Positions 22,867 through 32,892 of a DNA stretch of 33,484 nucleotides are shown here, in pieces. The stretch spans positions 1 through 33,484 of the forward strand of contig NW_003117207.1 of the NCBI RefSeq assembly GCF_000003605.2. The letters are read 5' to 3'. How positions within the stretch are numbered: position 1 is the stretch's first letter; the number at the start of each line of letters is the position of its first letter. This DNA is from Saccoglossus kowalevskii. Lineage: Eukaryota; Hemichordata; Enteropneusta; Harrimaniidae. The notes beneath the pieces are model-generated. The model was given only the letters and a program-made list of their open reading frames with translations. It searched no databases and had not been told where the DNA came from. Both the position numbers and the translations under genes were made by a program.

Positions 22867-23650
22867 ACTGCCTCGGTGCAAACCACTGCCTTGCACTCCT
22901 ATACACTGCCTCAGTGCCGACCACTGCCTTGCACTCCTATACACTGTCTCAGTGCAGACCACTGCCTTGCACTCCTATACAGTGTCTCGGTGCAGACCAC
23001 TGCCTTGCACTCCTATACACTGTCTCGGTGCAAACCACTGCCTTGCACTCCTATACACTGTCTCAGTGCAGAGAACTGCCTTGCACTCCTCTACACTGTC
23101 TTGGTGCAGACCACTGCCTTGCACTCCTATACACTGTCTCAGTGCAGACCACTGCCTTGCACTCCTATACACTGTCTCAGTGCAGACCACTGCCTTGCAT
23201 TCCTGTACACTGTCTCAGTGCAGAGAACTGCCTTGCACTCCTATACACTGTCTCAGTGCAGACCACTGCCTTGCACTCCTATACACTGTCTCTGTGCAGA
23301 CCACTGCCTTGCACTCCTATACACTGTCTCGGTGCAAACCACTGCCTTGCACTCCTATACACTGTCTCGGTACAGACCACTGCCTTGCACTCCTATACAC
23401 TGTCTCGGTGCAGACCACTGCCTGGCACTCCTACATGCAGACACTCTCTCGGTGCAGACCACTGCCTTGCACTCCTATACACTGTCTCGATGCAAACCAC
23501 TGTCTCGTACTCCTATACACTGTCTCGATGCAAACCACTGCCTTGCACTCGTATACACTGTGTCGATACAGACCGCTGCCTTGCACTCCTATACACTGTC
23601 TCGATGCAGACCACTGCCTTGCACTCCTATACACTGTCATGGTGCAACCA
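22867..23650 (+). repeat. gcctc/gcaaacc subtype domain 3 with GAGAA units and expanded unit
   Basis: It begins with gcctcggtgcaaacc and gcctcagtgccgacc, carries agagaac units near 23069 and 23222, and continues through the 44-bp expanded unit to several ctcgatgcaaacc units. Near 23640 one unit lacks a base (ggtgcaacc). Its divergence from consensus is among the highest in the window. Confidence 0.82.
23409..23452 (+). repeat. Expanded 44-bp unit (+6), third of three
   Basis: Starts at 23409 and 23453 are 44 bp apart. It reads cctggcac, then ctacatgcagacactctctcgg. The six extra bases and the actctctc change match the unit at 2323, with gcaga where that copy has gtata. Confidence 0.93.
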
Positions 23651-24477
23651 CTGCCTTGTATTCCTATACACTGTGTCAGTGCAGACCACTGCCTTGCACT
23701 CCTATACACTGTCTCAGTGCAGACCACTGCCTTGCACTCCTATACACTGTCTCAGTGCAGACCACTGCCTTGCACTCCTATACACTGTCTCAGTGCAGAC
23801 CACTGCCTTGCACTCCTATACACTGTCTCAATGCAGACCACTGCCTTGCACTCCTATACACTGTCTTGGTGCAGACCACTGCCTTGCATTCCTATACACT
23901 GTCTCGGTGCAGACCACTGCCTTACACTCCTTTACACTGTCTTGGTGCAGATCACTGCCTTGCACTCCTATACACTGTCTTGGTGCAGACCACTGCCTTG
24001 CATTCCTATACACTGTCTCAGTGCAGACCACTGCCTTGCACTCCTATACACTGTCTCAGTGCAGACCACTGCCTTGCACTCCTATACACTGTCTCAGTGC
24101 AGACCACTGCCTTGCACTCCTATACACTGTCACAGTGCAGACCACTGCCTTTGCATTCCTATACACTGTCTCAGTGCAGACCACTGCCTTGCACTCCTAT
24201 ACACTGTCTCAGTGCAGACCACTGCCTTGCACTCCTATACACTGTCTCAGTGCAGACCACTGCCTTGCACTCCTATACACTGTCTCAGTGCAGACCACTG
24301 CCTTGCACTCCTATACACTGTCTCAGTGCAGACCACTGCCTTGCACTCCAAAACACTGTCCCAGTGCAGACCCCTGCCTTGCACTCATATACACTGTCTC
24401 GGTGCAGACCACTGCCTTGCACTCCTATACACTGTCTCAGTGCAGACCACTGCCTTGCACTCCTATACACTGTCTCT

Positions 24478-24880
24478 GTGCAGACCACTGCCTTGCACTC
24501 CTTTACACTGTCTCAGTGCAGACCACTGCCTTGCACTCCTATACACTGTCTCTGTGCAGACCACTGCCTTTGACTCCCATACACTGTCTCAGTGCAGACC
24601 ACTGCCTTGCATTCCTATACACTGTCTCAGTGCAGACCACTGGCTTGCACTCCAAAACACTGTCTCAGTGCAGACCACTGCCTTGCACTCCTATACACTG
24701 TCTCGGTGCAGACCACTGCCTTGCACTCCTTTACACTGTCTTGGTGCAGACCACTGCCTTGCACTCCTATACACTGTCTCAGTGCAGACCACTACCTTAC
24801 ATTCCTATACACTGTCTCAGTGCAGACCACTGCCTTGCACTCCTATACACTGTCTCAGTGCAGACCACTGCCTTGCACTC
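24478..24880 (+). repeat. Copy B of the 403-bp block at 18696-19098
   Basis: Partner of the block near 18.7 kb, with one mismatch (24643). To its left is a gacccctgc unit pair at 24347 that resembles the one at 16284, so neighbouring segments of this region match different distant places. Confidence 0.94.
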
Positions 24881-25216
24881 ATATACACTGTCTCAGTGCA
24901 GACCACTGCCTTGCACTCCTATACACTGTCTCAGTGCAGACCACTGCCTTGCACTCCTAAACACTGTCTCGGTGCAGACCACTGCCTTGCACTCCTATAC
25001 ACTATTTCAGTGCAGACCACTGCCATACACTCCTATACACTGTTTCAGTGCAGACCACTGCCTTGCACTCCTTTACACTGTCTTGGTGCAGACCACTGCC
25101 TTGCACTCCTATACACTGTCTCAGTGCAGACCACTGCCTTGCATTCCTATACACTGTCTCAGTGCAGACCACTGCCTTGCACTCCTATACACTGTCTCAG
25201 TGCAGACCACTGCCTT

Positions 25217-25238
25217 GAACTCCTATAAACTGACTCAG
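25217..25238 (+). repeat. Rare actgactc marker unit, copy 4
   Basis: The full three-change combination is present. The following units (ctctgtgc end, cacttctatac, ctctgtgc end) match those after copy 2 at 18295. Confidence 0.9.
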
Positions 25239-26322
25239 TGCAGACCACTGCCTTGCACTCCTATACACTGTCTCAGTGCAGACCACTGCCTTGCACTCCT
25301 ATACACTGTCTCAGTGCAGACCACTGCCTTGCACTCCTATACACTGTCTCTGTGCAGACCACTGCCTTGCACTTCTATACACTGTCTCTGTGCAGACCAC
25401 TGCTTTGCACTCCTATACACTGTCTCGGTGCAGACCACTGCCTTGCACTGCTATACACTGTCTCTGTGCAGAACACTGCCTTGCACTCCTATACACTGTC
25501 TCAGTGCAGACCACTGCCTTGCACTCCTATACACTGTCTCAGTGCAGACCACTGCCTTGCCCTCCTATACACTGTCTCAGTGCAGACCACTGCCTTGCAC
25601 TCCTATACACTGTCTCAGTGCAGACCACTGCCTTGTAATCCTATACACTGTCTCAGTGCAGACCACTGCCTTGCACTGTTATACACTGTCTCAGTGCAGA
25701 CCACTGCCTTGCACTCCTATACACTGTCTCTGTGCAGACCTCTGGCTTGCACTCCTATACACTGTCTCTGTGCAGACCACTGACTTGCACTCCTATACAC
25801 TGTCTCAGTGCAGACCACTGCCTTGCACTCCTATACACTGTCTCTGTGTAGACCACTGTCTTGCACTCCTATACACTGTCTCAGTGCAGACCACTGCCTT
25901 GCACTCCTTTACACTGTCTCAGTGCTGACCACTGCCTTGCACTCCTATACACTGTCTCTGTGCAGACCACTGCCTTGTACTCCCATACACTGTCTCAGTG
26001 CAGACCACTGCCTTGCATTCCTATACACTGTCTCAGTGCAGACCACTCCCTTGCACTCCTATACACTGTCTCAGTGCAGACCACTGCCTTGCACTCCTAT
26101 ACACTGTCTCAGTGCAGACCACTGCCTTGCACTCCTTTACACTGTCTCAGTGCAGACCACTGCCTTGCACTCCTATACACTGTTTCAGTGCAGACCACTG
26201 CCTTACACTCCTATACACTGTTTCAGTGCAGACCACTGCCTTGCACTCCTATACACTGTCTCAGTGCAGACCACTGCCTTGCACTCCTATACACTGTCTC
26301 AGTGCAGACCACTGCCTTGCAT
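25239..26322 (+). repeat. ctctgtgc-rich mixed domain
   Basis: Many units end ctctgtgc (u37 A to T), with isolated forms such as cactgctatac, gtaatcc, gccctcc, cactgttatac, gtgctgacc and tgtactcccatac. The last lies in a context like the gcctttgactcccatac blocks at 18.8 and 24.6 kb and looks like a diverged third relative. No gene is seen. Confidence 0.78.
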
Positions 26323-26840
26323 TCCTATACACTGTCTCAGTGCAGACCACTGCCTTGCACTCCTATACACTGTCTCAGTGCAGACCACTGCCTTGCACTC
26401 CTATACACTGTCTCAGTGCAGACCACTGCCTTGCACTCCTATACACTGTCTCAGTGCAGACCACTGCCTTGCACTCCTATACACTGTCTCAGTGCAGACC
26501 ACTGCCTTGCACTCCTATACACTGTCTCAGTGCAGACCACTGCCTTGCACTCCTATACACTGTCTCAGTGCAGACCACTGCCTTGCACTCCTATACACTG
26601 TCTCAGTGCAGACCACTGCCTTGCACTCCTATACACTGTCTCAGTGCAGACCACTGCCTTGCACTCCTATACACTGTCTCAGTGCAGACCACTGCCTTGC
26701 ACTCCTATACACTGTCTCAGTGCAGACCACTGCCTTGCACTCCTATACACTGTCTCAGTGCAGACCACTGCCTTGCACTCCTATACACTGTCTCAGTGCA
26801 GACCACTGCCTTGCACTCCTATACACTGTCTCAGTGCAGA
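26323..26840 (+). repeat. Perfectly homogeneous tract, 518 bp
   Basis: Almost 14 units are identical to consensus between gcattcc (26322) and gatcaatgcc (26839). It carries the same haplotype as the other uniform tracts. Confidence 0.95.
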
Positions 26841-27181
26841 TCAATGCCTTGCACTCCTATACACTGTCTCAGTGCAGACCACTGCCTTGCACTCCTATAC
26901 ACTGTCTCAGTGCAGACCACTGCCTTGCACTCCTATACACTGTCTCGGTGCAGACCACTGCCTTGCATTCCTATACACTGTCTCGGTGCAGACCACTGCC
27001 TTGCACTCCTATACACTGTCTCAGTGCAGACCACTGCCTTGCACTCCTATACACTATCTCAGTGCAGACCACTGCCTTGCACTCCTATACACTGTCTCAG
27101 TGCAGACCACTGCCTTGCACTCCTATACACTGTCTCAATGCAGACCACTGCCTTGCACTCCTATACACTGTCTCAGTGTAG

Positions 27182-27420
27182 ACCCCACTGCCTTGCACTC
27201 CTATACACTGTCTCAGTGTAGAGAACTGCCTTGCACTCCTATACACTGTCTCGGTGCAGACCACTGCCTTGAACTCCTATACACTGTCTCGGTGCAGACC
27301 ACTGCCTTGCACTCCTATACACTGTCTCGGTGCAGACCACTGCCTTGCACTCCTATACACTGTCTCAGTGCAGACCACTGCCTTGCACTCCTATACACTG
27401 TCTCAGTGCAGACCCCACTG
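27182..27420 (+). repeat. CCCC units (+2) at 27182 and 27412
   Basis: accccactg occurs at 27182-27190, preceded by gtgtag, and at 27412-27420, preceded by gtgcag. Each is followed by an agagaac unit, as at 15043 and 15159. Confidence 0.92.
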
Positions 27421-27793
27421 CCTTGCACTCCTATACACTGTCTCAGTGCAGAGAACTGCCTTGCACACCTATACACTGTCTCAGTGCAGAGAACTGCCTT
27501 GCACTCCTATACACTGTCTCGGTGCAGACCACTGCCTTGCATTCCTGTACACTGTCTCAGTGCAGAGAACTGCCTTGCACTCCTATACACTCTCTCGGTG
27601 CAGACCACTGCCTTGCACTCCTATACACTGTCTCGGTGCAAACCACTGCCTTGAACTCCTATACACTGTCTCAGTGCAGACCACTGCCTTGCACTCCTAT
27701 ACACTGTCTCAGTGCAGACCACTGCCTTGCACTCCTATACACTGTCTCGGTGCAGACCACTGCCTTGCACTCCTATACACTGTCTCAGTGCAG

Positions 27794-27802
27794 ACCCCAC
27801 TG
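27794..27802 (+). repeat. CCCC unit (+2)
   Basis: A 40-bp unit with accccactg. It is followed by a cttgg end and a gcattcc unit rather than agagaac, so the CCCC type has been joined here to the gatcac/caatg module type. Confidence 0.92.
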
Positions 27803-28435
27803 CCTTGCACTCCTATACACTGTCTTGGTGCAGACCACTGCCTTGCATTCCTATACACTGTCTCGGTGCAGACCACTGCCTTGCACTCCTTTACACTGTC
27901 TTGGTGCAGATCACTGCCTTGCACTCCTATACACTGTCTCAATGCAGACCACTGCCTTGCACTCCTATACACTGTCTCAGTGCAGACCACTGCCTTGCAC
28001 TCCTATACACTGTCTCAGTGCAGACCACTGCCTTGCACTCCTATACACTGTCTCAGTGCAGACCACTGCCCTTGCACTCCTATACACTGTCTCGATGCAG
28101 ACCACTGCCTTGCACTCCTATACACTGTCTCGGTGCAGACCACTGCCTTGCACTCCTATACACTGTCTCGGTGCAAACCACTGCCTTGCACTCCTATACA
28201 CTGTCTCAGTGCAGACCACTGCCTTGCTCTCCTATACACTGTCTCGGTGCAGACCACTGCCTTGCACTCCTATACACTGTCTCGGTGCAGACCACTGCCT
28301 TGCACTCCTATACACTGTCTCAGTGCAGACCACTGCCTTGCACTCCTATACACTGTCTCAGTGCAGAGAACTGCCTTGCACTCCTATACACTGTCTCGGT
28401 GCAGACCACTGCCTTGCACTCCTATACACTGTCTC

Positions 28436-28784
28436 GGTGCAGACCACTGCCTGGCACTCCTATACACTGTCTCGGTGCAGACCACTGCCTTGCACTCCTA
28501 TACACTGTCTCAGTGCAGACCACTGCCTTGCACTCCTATACACTGTCTCAGTGCAGAGAACTGCCTTGCACTCCTATACACTGTCTTGGTGCAGACCACT
28601 GCCTTGCACTCCTATACACTGTCCCGATGCAGACCACTGCCTTGCACTCCTATACACTGTCTCAGTGCAGACCCCACTGCCTTGCACTCCTATACACTGT
28701 TTAGGTGCAGACCACTGCCTTGCACTCCTATACACTGTCTCGGTGCAGACCACTGCCTTGCACTCCTATACACTGTCTCAGTGC
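28436..28784 (+). repeat. Copy A of a 349-bp block repeated at 31939-32287
   Basis: The offset is 3503 bp, with three mismatches (28453, 28703, 28743). Shared rare markers in order are agagaac, cttgg, gtcccgatgc, a CCCC unit and a tgttt-type end (tttagg here, tttcgg in the partner). Confidence 0.93.
28671..28679 (+). repeat. CCCC unit (+2) followed by tttagg end
   Basis: accccactg in a 40-bp unit ending actgtttagg. The same pair is seen at 31906, and at 32174 with tttcgg, forming a second CCCC subfamily separate from the CCCC plus agagaac form. Confidence 0.92.
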
Positions 28785-28852
28785 AGACCACTGCCTTGCA
28801 CTCCTATACACTGTCTCAGTGCAGAGAACTGCCTTGCACTCCTAAACGCTGT

Positions 28853-29220
28853 CTCGGTGCAGACCACTGCCTTGCACTCCTATACACTGTCTCGGTGCAG
28901 ACCACTGCCTTGCACTTCTATACACTGTCTCAGTGCAGACCACTGCCTTGCACTCCTATACACTGTCTCGGTGCAGACCACTGCCTTGCACTCCTATACA
29001 CTGTCTCAGTGCAGACCCCACTGCCTTGCACTCCTATACACTGTCTCAGTGCAGAGAACTGCCTTGCACTCCTATACGCTGTCTCGGTGCAGACAGCTGC
29101 CTTGCACTCCTATACACTGTCTCAGTGTAGACCCCACTGCCTTGCACTCCTATACACTGTCTCAGTGCAGAGAACTGCCTTGCACTCCTAAACGCTGTCT
29201 CGGTGCAGACCACTGCCTTG
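28853..29220 (+). repeat. Copy B of the 368-bp block at 14881-15248
   Basis: The partner copy, with CCCC units at 29015-29023 and 29131-29139. The differences are cacttct at 28917, acagctg in place of accactg near 29095, and cctaaacgctg near 29191. Confidence 0.92.
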
Positions 29221-29967
29221 CACTCCTATACACTGTCTCGGTGCAGACCACTGCCTTGCACTCCTATACACTGTCTCAGTGCAGATCAATGCCTTGCACT
29301 CCTATACACTGTCTCAGTGCAGACCACTGCCTTGCACTCCTATACACTGTCTCAGTGCAGAGAACTGCCTTACACTCCTATACACTGTCTCGGTGCAGAC
29401 CACTGCCTTGCATTCCTATACACTGTCTCGGTGCAGACCGCTGCCTTGCACTCCTATACACTGTCTCGGTGCAGACCACTGCTTTACATTCCTATACACT
29501 GTCTCAGTGCAGACCACTGCCTTGCACTCCTATACACTGTCTCAGTGCAGACCACTGCCTGGCACTCCTATACACTGTTTCAGTGCAGACCACTGCCTTG
29601 TACTCCTATACACTGTCTCAGTGCAGACCACTGCCTTGCACTCCTATACACTGTCTCGGTGCAGACCACTGCCTTGCACTCCTATACACTGTCTCAGTGC
29701 AGACCACTGCCTTGCATTCCTATACACTGTCTCAGTGCAGACCACTGCCTTGCACTCCTATACACTGTCTCAGTGCAGACCACTGCCTTGCACTCCTTTA
29801 CACTGTCTTGCTGCAGACCACTGCCTTGCACTCCTTTACACTGTCTTGGTGCAGACCACTGCCTTGCACTCCTATACACTGTCTCAGTGCAGACCACTGC
29901 CTTACATTCCTATACACTGTCTCGGTGCAGACCACTGCCTTGCACTCCTATACACTGTCTCAGTGCA

Positions 29968-30119
29968 GATCACTGCCTTGCACTCCTATACACTGTCTCA
30001 ATGCAGACCACTGCTTTGCACTCCTATACACTGTCTCGGTGCAGACCACTGCTTTGCATTCCTATACACTGTCTCGGTGCAGACCACTGCCTTGCACTCC
30101 TTTACACTGTCTTGGTGCA
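29968..30119 (+). repeat. Four-unit higher-order repeat, copy 3 (152 bp)
   Basis: gatcac at 29968 and 30120 bracket the ordered caatg, ctcgg with gcattcc, and cctttac with cttgg units. Two ctgctttgc changes distinguish it from copy 4. Confidence 0.84.
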
Positions 30120-30802
30120 GATCACTGCCTTGCACTCCTATACACTGTCTCAATGCAGACCACTGCCTTGCACTCCTATACACTGTCTCGGTGCAGACCA
30201 CTGCCTTGCACTCCTATACACTGTCTCAGTGCAGACCACTGCCTTACACTCCTATACACTGTCTCAGTGCAGACCACTGCCTTGCACTCCTATACACTGT
30301 CTCAGTGCAGACCACTGCCTTGCACTCCTATACACTGTCTCGGTGCAGACCACTGCCTTGCACTCCTATACACTGTCTCAGTGCAGACCACTGCCTTGCA
30401 TTCCTATACACTGTCTCAGTGCAGACCACTGCCTTACACTCCTATACACTGTCTCAGTGCAGACCACTGCCTTACACTCCTATACACTGTTTCAGTGCAG
30501 ACCACTGCCTTGCACTCCTATACACTGTCTCAGTGCAGACCACTGCCTTGCACTCCTATACACTGTCTCGGTGCAGACCACTGCCTTGCACTCCTATACA
30601 CTGTCTCAGTGCAGACCACTGCCTTGCACTCCTATACACTGTCTCAATGCAGACCACTGCCTTGTATTCCTATACACTGTCTCAGTGCAGACCACTGCCT
30701 TTCATTCCTATACACTGTCTCAGTGCAGACCACTGCCTTGCACTCCTATACACTGTCCAGTGCAGACCACTGCCTTGCACTCCTATACACTGTCTCAGTG
30801 CA

Positions 30803-31030
30803 GATCACTGCCTTGCACTCCTATACACTGTCTCAATGCAGACCACTGCCTTGCACTCCTATACACTGTCTTGGTGCAGACCACTGCTTTGTACTCCAAA
30901 ACACTGTCTCAGTGCAGACCACTGCCTTGCACTCCGATACACTGTCTCAGTGCAGACCACTGCCTTGTACTCCTATACACTGTCTCGGTGCAGACCACTG
31001 CCTTGCACTCCTATACACTGTCTCAGTGCA
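30803..31030 (+). repeat. Six-unit higher-order repeat, copy 2 (228 bp)
   Basis: gatcac at 30803 and 31031 are 228 bp apart. The variant order equals that at 8999: caatg, cttgg with ccaaaac, ccgatac, tgtactcc, ctcgg. Just upstream near 30755 a unit has lost one base (ctgtccagtg). Confidence 0.86.
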
Positions 31031-31296
31031 GATCACTGCCTTGCACTCCTATACACTGTCTCAATGCAGACCACTGCTTTGCACTCCTATACACTGTCTC
31101 GGTGCAGACCACTGCTTTGCATTCCTATACACTGTCTCGGTGCAGACCACTGCCTTGCACTCCTTTACACTGTCTCTGTGCAGACCACTGCCTTGCACTC
31201 CTATACACTGTCTCAGTGCAGACCACTGCCTTGTACTCCTATACACTGTCTCGGTGCAGACCACTGCCTTGCACTCCTATACACTGTCTCAGTGCA

Positions 31297-31524
31297 GATC
31301 ACTGCCTTGCACTCCTATACACTGTCTCAATGCAGACCACTGCCTTGCACTCCTATACACTGTCTTGGTGCAGACCACTGCCTTGCACTCCAAAACACTG
31401 TCTCAGTGCAGACCACTGCCTTGCACTCCGATACACTGTCTCAGTGCAGACCACTGCCTTGTACTCCTATACACTGTCTCGGTGCAGACCACTGCCTTGC
31501 ACTCCTATACACTGTCTCAGTGCA
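31297..31524 (+). repeat. Six-unit higher-order repeat, copy 3 (228 bp)
   Basis: gatcac at 31297 and 31525 bracket the same six ordered variants. It directly precedes a four-unit module, so the two module types share their first two units and then diverge. Confidence 0.86.
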
Positions 31525-31676
31525 GATCACTGCCTTGCACTCCTATACACTGTCTCAATGCAGACCACTGCCTTGCACTCCTATACACTGTCTCGGTGCA
31601 GACCACTGCCTTGCATTCCTATACACTGTCTCGGTGCAGACCACTGCCTTGCACTCCTTTACACTGTCTTGGTGCA
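31525..31676 (+). repeat. Four-unit higher-order repeat, copy 4 (152 bp)
   Basis: gatcac at 31525 and 31677 bracket caatg, ctcgg with gcattcc, and cctttac with cttgg. Among the four copies it is the closest to a consensus of the module. Confidence 0.86.
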
Positions 31677-31905
31677 GATCACTGCCTTGCACTCCTATAC
31701 ACTGTCTCAATGCAGACCACTGCCTTGCACTCCTATACACTGTCTCAGTGCAGACCACTGCCTTGCACTCCAAAACACTGTCTCAGTGCAGACCACTGCC
31801 TTGCACTCATATACACTGTCTCGGTGCAGACCACTGCCTTGCACTCCTATACACTGTCTCGGTGCAGACCACTGCCTTGCACTCCTATACACTGTCTCAG
31901 TGCAG

Positions 31906-31914
31906 ACCCCACTG
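31906..31914 (+). repeat. CCCC unit (+2) followed by tttagg end
   Basis: accccactg within a 40-bp unit, then actgtttagg, as at 28671. It lies just left of the block 31939-32287. Confidence 0.92.
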
Positions 31915-31938
31915 CCTTGCACTCCTATACACTGTTTA

Positions 31939-32287
31939 GGTGCAGACCACTGCCTTGCACTCCTATACACTGTCTCGGTGCAGACCACTGCCTTGCACTC
32001 CTATACACTGTCTCAGTGCAGACCACTGCCTTGCACTCCTATACACTGTCTCAGTGCAGAGAACTGCCTTGCACTCCTATACACTGTCTTGGTGCAGACC
32101 ACTGCCTTGCACTCCTATACACTGTCCCGATGCAGACCACTGCCTTGCACTCCTATACACTGTCTCAGTGCAGACCCCACTGCCTTGCACTCCTATACAC
32201 TGTTTCGGTGCAGACCACTGCCTTGCACTCCTATACACTGTCTCGATGCAGACCACTGCCTTGCACTCCTATACACTGTCTCAGTGC
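31939..32287 (+). repeat. Copy B of the 349-bp block at 28436-28784
   Basis: The partner copy, with gtcccgatgc at 32124 and a CCCC unit at 32174-32182. It ends at 32288, where an unusual gtgcgtagaac replaces gtgcagagaac. Confidence 0.93.
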
Positions 32288-32322
32288 GTAGAACTGCCTT
32301 GCACTCCTATACACTGTCTCAG

Positions 32323-32892
32323 TGCAGACCACTGCTTTGCACTCCTATACACTGTCTCAGTGCAGACCACTGCCTTGCACTCCTATACACTGTCTCGGTG
32401 CAGACCACTGCCTTGCACTCCTATACACTGTCTCAGTGCAGACCACTGTCTTGCACTCCTATACACTGTCTCAGTGCAGACCACTGCCTTGCTCTCCTAT
32501 ACACTGTCTCAGTGCAGACCACTGCTTTGCACTCCTATACACTGTCTCAGTGCAGACCACTGCCTTGCACTCCTATACACTGTCTCGGTGCAGACCACTG
32601 CCTTGCACTCCTATACACTGTCTCGATGCAGACCACTGCCTTGCACTCCTATACACTGTCTCAGTGCAGACCACTGCCTTGCACTCCTATACACTGTCTC
32701 AGTGCAGACCACTGCTTTGCACTCCTATACACTGTCTCAGTGCAGACCACTGCCTTGCACTCCTATACACTGTCTCGGTGCAGACCACTGCCTTGCACTC
32801 CTATACACTGTCTCGATGCAGACCACTGCCTTGCACTCCTATATACTGTCTCAGTGCAGACCACTGCCTTGCACTCCTATACACTGTCTCAG
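32323..32892 (+). repeat. Five-unit higher-order repeat, three copies (190 bp each)
   Basis: Units with ctgctttgc start at 32323, 32513 and 32703, exactly 190 bp apart. Copies 2 and 3 have the order ctttgc, consensus, ctcgg, ctcgatgc, consensus. Copy 1 replaces the last two with a ctgtcttgc unit and a gctctcc unit. This is the only tandem higher-order array near the right end. Confidence 0.87.

Larger units (their letters stand above)
27178..29400 (+). repeat. GAGAA/CCCC-type domain 4
   Basis: agagaac units are mixed with seven CCCC units (27182, 27412, 27794, 28671, 29015, 29131, plus relatives beyond at 31906). Linked forms are tacgctg, taaacgctg, gcaaacc and gatcaatgcc (29284). One unit near 28070 has gcccttg with one extra base. 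The stretch 27178-27275 resembles 15154-15250, including ccttgaactcc. Confidence 0.84.

Noticed and set aside
799-31988. Recurrent reverse-strand open frames of about 67 codons
   Set aside because: Their near-identical length follows from the spacing of TAG and TGA triplets in the reverse complement of the unit, with a given frame meeting each every three units. They are periodic by-products.
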